DNA of 10,423 bases from contig JAIRXV010000178.1 in the NCBI GenBank assembly GCA_031268115.1, positions 1-10,423 of the forward strand, written 5' to 3'. The notes beneath the pieces are model-generated. The model had not been told where the DNA came from. It ran no database searches and worked only from the letters and a program-made list of their open reading frames with translations. The DNA comes from Bifidobacteriaceae bacterium. GTDB taxonomy: Bacteria > Actinomycetota > Actinomycetes > Actinomycetales > WQXJ01. A program made the translations under genes and the position numbers. Below are positions 6,167-10,423 of the stretch, piece by piece (positions within the stretch are counted from its first letter, which is position 1; every line of letters starts with the position of its first letter).

Positions 6167-7375
6167 TTACATGCCGGGATGGGCGGCGATGGCGTCGGCC
6201 AAGATCGGGCCGACCAGCTGGCGTTGCCAAGGCCGCGCGCCGGCCTCAAGCATGGCCTCCTCGACATCCTCGGGGGCGTCCCACAGGATTTGGCGGACCA
6301 TCGCCGGCAACGCGAGGTACTCCACCGGGATCGACTGGTCCACGGCGAGCTGCGCTATCTGCTGCCTCGCCTCGGTCAACCGTTCCGCCGCGGCCTGGCT
6401 GCGTTCGGGCCAGAGCCGGGGCGGCGGTGGGCCCACCCGCATTGGCCCGCGCTGCGTGGGCAATGCGGACCGAGGCAAACGCCGGGCGTCTTCGATGGCG
6501 CTGAGCCAGTAAGAAGCGGGCACCCCAGTGTCGCGCCGCACGAGCCCCTTGATGTGCCGCAAATCCTGAGCGTTCCGAGGCATCGCCTCCGCGGCATGGA
6601 CCAGCGTCGAATCGGCGGCAACCCGTCCGGGCGCGAGGTCCAGGCGTTGGGCCACCGCATCGCGGGCGTTCCACAGCGAGCGCAAGACGGCCAGCCGGCG
6701 GGTGTCGCGGATCTGGTGGGAGCCGGAGGTTCGGCGCCACGGTTCGGCCCGAGGCGGCGGCGGGGGAGTAACGCGCAGCGCCTCGAACTCTTGCGCCGCG
6801 ATCTCAGTCTTACCCGCGGCGGCCAGGCGTTCCTCCAAGGCGTCGCGCAAATCCAACAGGACCTCGACATCGAGGGCGGCGTAGTCCCGCCAGGAATCCG
6901 GCAAAGGACGGGTAGACCAGTCCGCCGCCGAATGGGCCTTTGCGAGCCGGTAGCCGAGGAGCTCGCCAACCAGGGTTCCGAGGCTGGTTCGCGGGTAGCC
7001 GAGCAGTCTGCCCGCAAGCTCGGTGTCGAACAGCGTTGCCGGTCTCATCCCCAGGTCCTGAAGCCCGGGCAGGTCCTCGGCGGCCGCGTGCAGCACCCAT
7101 TCGGCGTCCCCCAGCGCGTCCGCGACCGGCCCCAGATCGGTCACCGCGATCGGATCGATCAGGACGGTTCCGGCGCCGCGCCTATTGAGTTGCACCAGAT
7201 AGTCCCGCTGCCCGTAGCGGAAACCGGACGCCCGTTCGGCGTCGAGCGCCACTGGACCGGCACTTGCACCAAGGCGGACGATGGCGTCCCTCACGCCATC
7301 GAGCGTGTCGATCAGCGGGGGAGTCCCACCCGGAGGCGAAAGCAGTGGCGTCAGGCCGCCATCGGACGTCTCCAC
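6167..7375 (-). CDS. rnd: RNase D family 3'-5' exonuclease with HRDC domain
   Basis: This is a probable 3'-5' exoribonuclease acting on structured RNA such as tRNA precursors. From the GTG at 7375 the protein has 402 residues. The DEDDy exonuclease signature is complete: D45 and E47 in ALDAERA (Exo I), D101 in LHAAAEDLPGL (Exo II), and Y165 with D169 in YAALDVEVL (Exo III). An HRDC nucleic-acid-binding domain follows at about 225-300, and a C-terminal helical region ends at 402. I chose 7375 over the upstream in-frame GTG at 7429 because GGAAGG lies 7 nt before it (minus strand, 7388-7383), while 7429 has no such site; the longer form would be 420 residues and begin 12 nt after the upstream stop. 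The DUF3000-then-RNase D order matches that of Rv2680 and Rv2681 in Mycobacterium tuberculosis, as far as I recall it. Confidence 0.9.
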   Translation of the reverse strand: METSDGGLTPLLSPPGGTPPLIDTLDGVRDAIVRLGASAGPVALDAERASGFRYGQRDYLVQLNRRGAGTVLIDPIAVTDLGPVADALGDAEWVLHAAAEDLPGLQDLGMRPATLFDTELAGRLLGYPRTSLGTLVGELLGYRLAKAHSAADWSTRPLPDSWRDYAALDVEVLLDLRDALEERLAAAGKTEIAAQEFEALRVTPPPPPRAEPWRRTSGSHQIRDTRRLAVLRSLWNARDAVAQRLDLAPGRVAADSTLVHAAEAMPRNAQDLRHIKGLVRRDTGVPASYWLSAIEDARRLPRSALPTQRGPMRVGPPPPRLWPERSQAAAERLTEARQQIAQLAVDQSIPVEYLALPAMVRQILWDAPEDVEEAMLEAGARPWQRQLVGPILADAIAAHPGM

Positions 7376-7441
7376 CGTTTTGCCTTCCAAGCCCACGGCA
7401 CAAGGGTAGGGCCGGAAGTCGCCTACCACCGTACCGCCACG

Positions 7442-8062
7442 TCAGCTGTGGGCGTGAAGGCGGGCAACCCCAGACGGAAGTGGCTCCACCCCGCCCAGCC
7501 GCGCAAGAAAGTCGAGCCACGCGGCCAGGTGCATGCCGGCATCGGCCGTGGGTGGGGTCCAAGACGCCCGGACCTCGATACCCACACCCGCGCCGCGTGA
7601 GCGAAGCGATCCGAAACTCTCCGACAGCGTTCGGGTGACTGTTCCCGAAAGGGCCGCCGGCAGAGGGCCGATGGCGTCCAACACCTCCGCCAGCCACGTC
7701 CAGGCGACCTCGGCCAGCAGCGGGTCCGCGCCCATCTCTTCTTCCACGTTGGACTTGCTCAAGGTGACAACCCGCAGGTCGCCGTCCCACACGAGCGGCG
7801 GGTCGGGATCGTGGAGGAGGACAAACGAGCCGGAAGCGTCCTCGCCGTGGCTCCCGCCGATATGCGCCTCCACGGCCAAGGCGTAGGGGGCCACCCGCGT
7901 GGGGGCGGGAATCTCGGTGATGGCGGCATCGGAGCGGAAGACCGCGGTACGGATGGAATCGAGCGCTGCGGCGAACCGCGGTGCCGGATCTGGGCTTCCT
8001 CCCACGCCATTGAGCCTACGTCGGGATAGGTTCGCACGGCTGCCGCCACGCCGCCCTGGCAT
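7442..8062 (-). CDS. DUF3000 family protein
   Basis: This is an actinobacterial protein of unknown function. The 206-residue translation has the family's recognisable pieces: the APTRVAPYALAVEAHI block near 52-67, the GSFVLLHDPDPPLVWDGDLRVVTL strand-rich block near 77-100, and a C-terminal W-rich stretch ending in a conserved LARLGGVEPLPSGV-like segment. It appears soluble, with no signal peptide or membrane segment. The start is uncertain: the ATG at 8062 has no ribosome binding site, whereas the GTG at 8005 (187 residues) lies 7 nt after a TAGGCT box (8018-8013), suggesting a leaderless start. It follows the dihydrofolate reductase gene by 13 nt and precedes the RNase D gene, so it could be read with both. 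Confidence 0.8.
   Translation of the reverse strand: MPGRRGGSRANLSRRRLNGVGGSPDPAPRFAAALDSIRTAVFRSDAAITEIPAPTRVAPYALAVEAHIGGSHGEDASGSFVLLHDPDPPLVWDGDLRVVTLSKSNVEEEMGADPLLAEVAWTWLAEVLDAIGPLPAALSGTVTRTLSESFGSLRSRGAGVGIEVRASWTPPTADAGMHLAAWLDFLARLGGVEPLPSGVARLHAHS
8013..8018 (-). promoter_or_regulatory. Possible -10 box for a leaderless DUF3000 start
   Basis: TAGGCT on the minus strand ends 7 nt before a GTG codon in the DUF3000 frame. That spacing would place transcription start at or next to the start codon. No matching -35 box is seen, which is usual for actinobacterial promoters. Confidence 0.3.
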
Positions 8063-8075
8063 CGCAGCGAACGGC

Positions 8076-8582
8076 TCAAACGGGGTCGTGGCGCCGCAGC
8101 GAATCGAAACGGTAGCGCGTCCCGTTCGCGGCCGTATGCCAGCCGCCAGGCGGGTCGCTCGATACGACCTGCCACATGGACGGGTCGAGGGTGGGCGCGA
8201 AAGTGTCGCCGGGGACCTCCAAGTCCACCACCGTCATCTCGACGCGGACCGCACGCTCAAGCCACAGGTCGAAGACGGCCCGGCCACCGATCACCCAAAG
8301 ATCGCGGCCGCCAACCCGCGCGACGGCATCGTCCACCGTGAAGACGGCCTTCGCACCCGGGGCGGACCAATCGGTCTGGCGGGTCTGAACCAGGTTGAGG
8401 CGTCCAGGCAGCGGGCGGAACCCGGACGGCAGCGAATCCCACGTCCGCCTTCCCATCACCACCGCATGACCGGCGGTGATGGACGCGAAACGACGCAGAT
8501 CCTCCGGTAGGCGCCACGGCATGGCCCCATCCCGGCCGATGACGGCCCCGGGAGTCTGCGCCCAAATCGCGCCGATGCTCAC
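8076..8582 (-). CDS. folA: Dihydrofolate reductase
   Basis: This enzyme reduces dihydrofolate to tetrahydrofolate with NADPH and is the partner of ThyA. The 168-residue protein is of normal length. The N-terminal IGAIWAQ strand, the Met20-type loop IGRDGAMPWRLPEDL with the catalytic acid at D28, GRRTWDSLP (44-52) for NADPH binding, PLPGRLN with the folate-binding Arg at R61, and WVIGG (96-100) are all present. The residue after the conserved Gly-Gly is Arg (R101) rather than the frequent third Gly, a tolerated position. The GTG start at 8582 overlaps the thyA stop (GTGA), so the pair is probably translationally coupled. The frame continues upstream into thyA but that extension is not protein-like. 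Confidence 0.96.
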   Translation of the reverse strand: MSIGAIWAQTPGAVIGRDGAMPWRLPEDLRRFASITAGHAVVMGRRTWDSLPSGFRPLPGRLNLVQTRQTDWSAPGAKAVFTVDDAVARVGGRDLWVIGGRAVFDLWLERAVRVEMTVVDLEVPGDTFAPTLDPSMWQVVSSDPPGGWHTAANGTRYRFDSLRRHDPV

Positions 8583-9385
8583 ACCGCCACCGCGGCCCTG
8601 ATGGTCGGGTGGTGTACATAATCGGGGAACTGGATGTCTTCGGGGCGGTAATCGAACAGCGAAGGCGCACGGTGAAGCACCAGATGGGGGAGGGGGAAGG
8701 GGGGGCGGGAAAGCTGTTCGCGGACCTGGGCGGTGTGGTTGTCGTAGATGTGGCAGTCCCCGCCGGTCCAGATGAACTCGCCCGGCTCCAAGTCCGTTTG
8801 CTGGGCGATCATGCACGTCAACAGCGAATAGCTGGCGATGTTGAACGGGACTCCAAGGAACAGGTCCGCGCTGCGCTGATACAGCTGGCAAGACAGGCGC
8901 CCGCCAGTAACGTTGAACTGAAACAGCAGGTGGCAGGGGGGTAGGGCCATACGCGTCAGGTCTGCCACGTTCCACGCCGAAACCACCAAGCGGCGTGAAT
9001 CGGGATCGGTCCGGATGAGTTCCAGCACCTCCGCGATCTGGTCGATGTGCCGCCCGTCCGGCGCTGGCCACGATCTCCACTGCACCCCGTACACCGGCCC
9101 AAGCTCGCCGTCCGCATCGGCCCATTCGTTCCAAATCCGTACACCCATCGCTTGGAGGGGGCGGACCGAAGACGAACCCGAGAGGAACCACAGCAGCTCA
9201 CCAACCACCGACTTGACGTGTACCCGCTTCGTCGTGACGAGGGGAAAGCCGGCCGTCAGATCGAAACGCATCTGGTGTCCGAACACCGAGCGGGTCCCGG
9301 TTCCGGTTCGGTCGCATTTGCGTGTCCCTGTCTCCATGACCAACCGGAGAAGGTCCTCGTACGGCGTTGGCGGCGCGTCGCTCAT
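8579..9385 (-). CDS. thyA: Thymidylate synthase
   Basis: ThyA methylates dUMP to dTMP with 5,10-methylene-THF, producing dihydrofolate for the neighbouring reductase. From the ATG at 9385 the protein has 268 residues, close to the usual ~264. The catalytic Cys is C151 in ALPPCH. RTGTGT (26-31) binds dUMP phosphate, E63 lies in the ELLWFL helix, and GVPFNIAS contains N182. QRSADLFLG and the C-terminal AVAV ending are also as expected. It is the classical folate-type enzyme, not the flavin-dependent ThyX. Starts at 9394 (ATG) or 9421 (GTG) are in frame, and none has a strong ribosome binding site; 9385 fits homologue length best. A visible promoter is lacking; the upstream 130 nt are GC-rich and then reach the tandem repeat. 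Confidence 0.97.
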   Translation of the reverse strand: MSDAPPTPYEDLLRLVMETGTRKCDRTGTGTRSVFGHQMRFDLTAGFPLVTTKRVHVKSVVGELLWFLSGSSSVRPLQAMGVRIWNEWADADGELGPVYGVQWRSWPAPDGRHIDQIAEVLELIRTDPDSRRLVVSAWNVADLTRMALPPCHLLFQFNVTGGRLSCQLYQRSADLFLGVPFNIASYSLLTCMIAQQTDLEPGEFIWTGGDCHIYDNHTAQVREQLSRPPFPLPHLVLHRAPSLFDYRPEDIQFPDYVHHPTIRAAVAV

Positions 9386-9514
9386 CCCGCCCATGGTACG
9401 AGCCGGACGTTCCAACGACACCGCGACCTGCCGCGCGGACCGAGCCTGGGTCGCGAGCGGTTCGGGGAGGGGCGGTGGCCGCGGTGGGGCCCAGCCGCCG
9501 ACGGCGCGCCCGCG

Positions 9515-9646
9515 GGCGGGCCTTGGCGTGCCAACGGTGCGGCTCTGGTGTGCCTACCGGTCCGGCCTTGGCGTGCCTACGGTCCGGCCTTGGTGTGCCT
9601 ACCGGTCCGGCCTTGGTGCCTACGGTCCGGCTCTGGCGCGCCTATC
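9515..9646. repeat. Six-unit ~22-nt tandem repeat
   Basis: Six head-to-tail units start at 9515, 9536, 9559, 9581, 9604 and 9624, with lengths 21, 23, 22, 23, 20 and 23 nt. The consensus opens GGTCCGGCCTTGG and closes (C/T)GTGCCTAC(C). Units 3-5 are nearly identical; the outer ones are more diverged. Unit lengths that are not multiples of three show it is not evolving as protein-coding DNA. The last unit covers the stop codon of the yigZ-like gene (TAG at 9644-9642 on the minus strand). On the minus strand each unit contains a (G)TAGGCA core that resembles a -10 box, and the array lies 130-260 nt upstream of thyA. Confidence 0.85.
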
Positions 9647-10298
9647 GCCGCCGGACCGTGACCGTGCCCGCGGGGCGGGCGGCCGCCCCCGCGGCCGCGG
9701 CGAAGGCCGCGAACGCCGGGGCTTGCGGTGGCGGCAGCTCCACCTGGATGGTGACGCCACCGGCGCCGTAGTCCACGTTCACTTGGGCGTCTCGCCCGGC
9801 CGCCCACGCCCGCACGGCGTTTTCCAGTCTTCCCGCGCGCCCAAAATCGGCCTCCGCTTCCCACACAGCGCGCTCCACGAGCCGCTCCAAGACCGCCTCG
9901 TCCAAGGCCGCGCCGACCGCTCCCGAATAGGCCCGTATCAGTCCACCCGCGCCAAGCAGCACGCCGCCGAAGTAGCGGGTTACCACCGCGACCACATCGG
10001 TGACTCGCCGGCGGCGCAACACCTCCAGCATCGGCACGCCGGCCGTGCCGGAGGGTTCGCCATCGTCGGAGGAACGCTGAACGGCCCCCTGCGGCCCAAC
10101 CACCAGCGCCGTGCAATGGTGGCGTGCGCCATAGTGCTGTTTGCGTCGCTCGGCGACAACTGCTGCCGCTTCGGCGGCAGTCGCGCACGGAGCGACCAAA
10201 GCCAGAAAACGGGACTTGGACATGACGGTCTCGACCTCGGTTGGCGCCGCGAGAACCGCCCATTCGGCCAACGGCTCGGCCCCATTTGGACGCACCAC
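9642..10298 (-). CDS. yigZ: YigZ/IMPACT (UPF0029) family protein
   Basis: This is a cytoplasmic protein of the YigZ/IMPACT family, whose eukaryotic members modulate the GCN2 stress pathway; the bacterial role is not settled. The 218-residue protein shows the family signature: YGARHHCTALVVG (56-68), SSDDGEPSGTAGVPMLEVL (76-94) and VVTRYFGGVLLGAGGLIRAYS (105-125). A DUF1949-like C-terminal ferredoxin fold spans about 140-218. The end is unusually Ala/Pro/Arg-rich and its stop lies inside the tandem repeat. The start is a GTG at 10298 (a second GTG follows directly), with no Shine-Dalgarno but a TAGGCT box 6 nt upstream, so it may be leaderless. It is preceded after 45 nt by another minus-strand gene. 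Confidence 0.92.
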   Translation of the reverse strand: MVRPNGAEPLAEWAVLAAPTEVETVMSKSRFLALVAPCATAAEAAAVVAERRKQHYGARHHCTALVVGPQGAVQRSSDDGEPSGTAGVPMLEVLRRRRVTDVVAVVTRYFGGVLLGAGGLIRAYSGAVGAALDEAVLERLVERAVWEAEADFGRAGRLENAVRAWAAGRDAQVNVDYGAGGVTIQVELPPPQAPAFAAFAAAAGAAARPAGTVTVRRR

Positions 10299-10304
10299 GC
10301 GCCG

Positions 10305-10310
10305 AGCCTA
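10305..10310 (-). promoter_or_regulatory. Possible -10 box for a leaderless yigZ start
   Basis: TAGGCT on the minus strand ends 6 nt before the GTG at 10298. The spacing suits transcription starting on or next to the start codon. No clear -35 box is present. Confidence 0.35.
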
Positions 10311-10343
10311 CTGGCTGTGCGCGTAAGTTCGTTTGGTGGGCGG

Positions 10344-10423
10344 TCAGGTCCAGGCGGTTGGGTCGCCCAGGTAGAGTCTGCGGGCCACCTCGAGGAGGCC
10401 GGTGAACAACCGGCCGACGACCG
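10344..10423 (-). CDS. C-terminal end of an unidentified protein (partial)
   Basis: The minus-strand frame entering from the right edge gives 25 residues, starting VVGRLFTGLLEVARRL and ending in a short GDPTAWT tail before TGA (10346-10344). An amphipathic helix with a short polar tail followed directly by stop, plus matching strand and spacing to the next gene, makes it likely to be a real gene end. The fragment is too short to name. The upstream part lies outside the window. Confidence 0.55.
   Translation of the reverse strand, partial: VVGRLFTGLLEVARRLYLGDPTAWT

Noticed and set aside
6152..7600. 482-codon plus-strand open frame
   Set aside because: It lies antisense to the RNase D gene, whose catalytic motifs are complete; the frame is open because of third-position GC bias and its translation shows no family motif.
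8583..9191. N-terminal extension of the dihydrofolate reductase frame (371 residues)
   Set aside because: The extension runs through thyA in the wrong frame and is not protein-like; the GTG at 8582 overlapping the thyA stop gives the normal length.
9515..9646. CRISPR array
   Set aside because: The units are contiguous and imperfect, with no spacers between them and no cas genes nearby.

Overview
The window reads as chromosomal DNA from a high-GC actinobacterium. The supports are strong GC bias at third codon positions, many GTG starts, a DUF3000 gene (a family I know only from Actinobacteria), a mycobacterial-type ThyA, and a DUF4190 proline-rich membrane protein in front of trpC. I cannot name a genus from the sequence.

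Layout: (1) Positions 1-1022 hold no convincing gene. They contain a compact AT-richer element with four copies of a ~20-nt motif arranged as nested inverted repeats (194-347), and a separate pair of 37-nt direct repeats (684-784). (2) A plus-strand run follows: a Pro/Gly/Tyr-repeat protein with two C-terminal membrane segments (1023-1838), then trpC, trpB and trpA (1951-4849). The trp genes are joined by 4-nt stop/start overlaps and end in a long stem-loop (4855-4922). Together they convert CdRP to indole and then to tryptophan; trpE, trpD and trpF must lie elsewhere. (3) A two-gene toxin-antitoxin-like module sits directly after the trp terminator: an 80-residue VbhA-like antitoxin and a Fic-domain AMPylator, also joined by a 4-nt overlap, with its own promoter-like site and a small palindrome that could be an operator. 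Its base composition looks less GC-rich than its neighbours. (4) Positions 5945-6166 separate convergent transcription units and hold two short GC-rich hairpins. (5) The rest is on the minus strand, in transcription order: the last 25 codons of an unidentified gene (10423-10344), a YigZ/IMPACT-family gene, a six-unit ~22-nt tandem repeat that also supplies the yigZ stop codon, thyA, a dihydrofolate reductase overlapping thyA by 4 nt, a DUF3000 gene, and an RNase D homologue with an HRDC domain.

How they work together: trpC-trpB-trpA form the end of tryptophan synthesis. ThyA and DHFR form a closed cycle, since ThyA oxidises methylene-THF to DHF and DHFR regenerates THF. The Fic pair is probably a self-contained accessory module inserted between housekeeping blocks. 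The least explained parts are the four-copy nested repeat near the left end, the Fic/antitoxin pair with its substituted motif residues, and the repeat at the yigZ/thyA junction.
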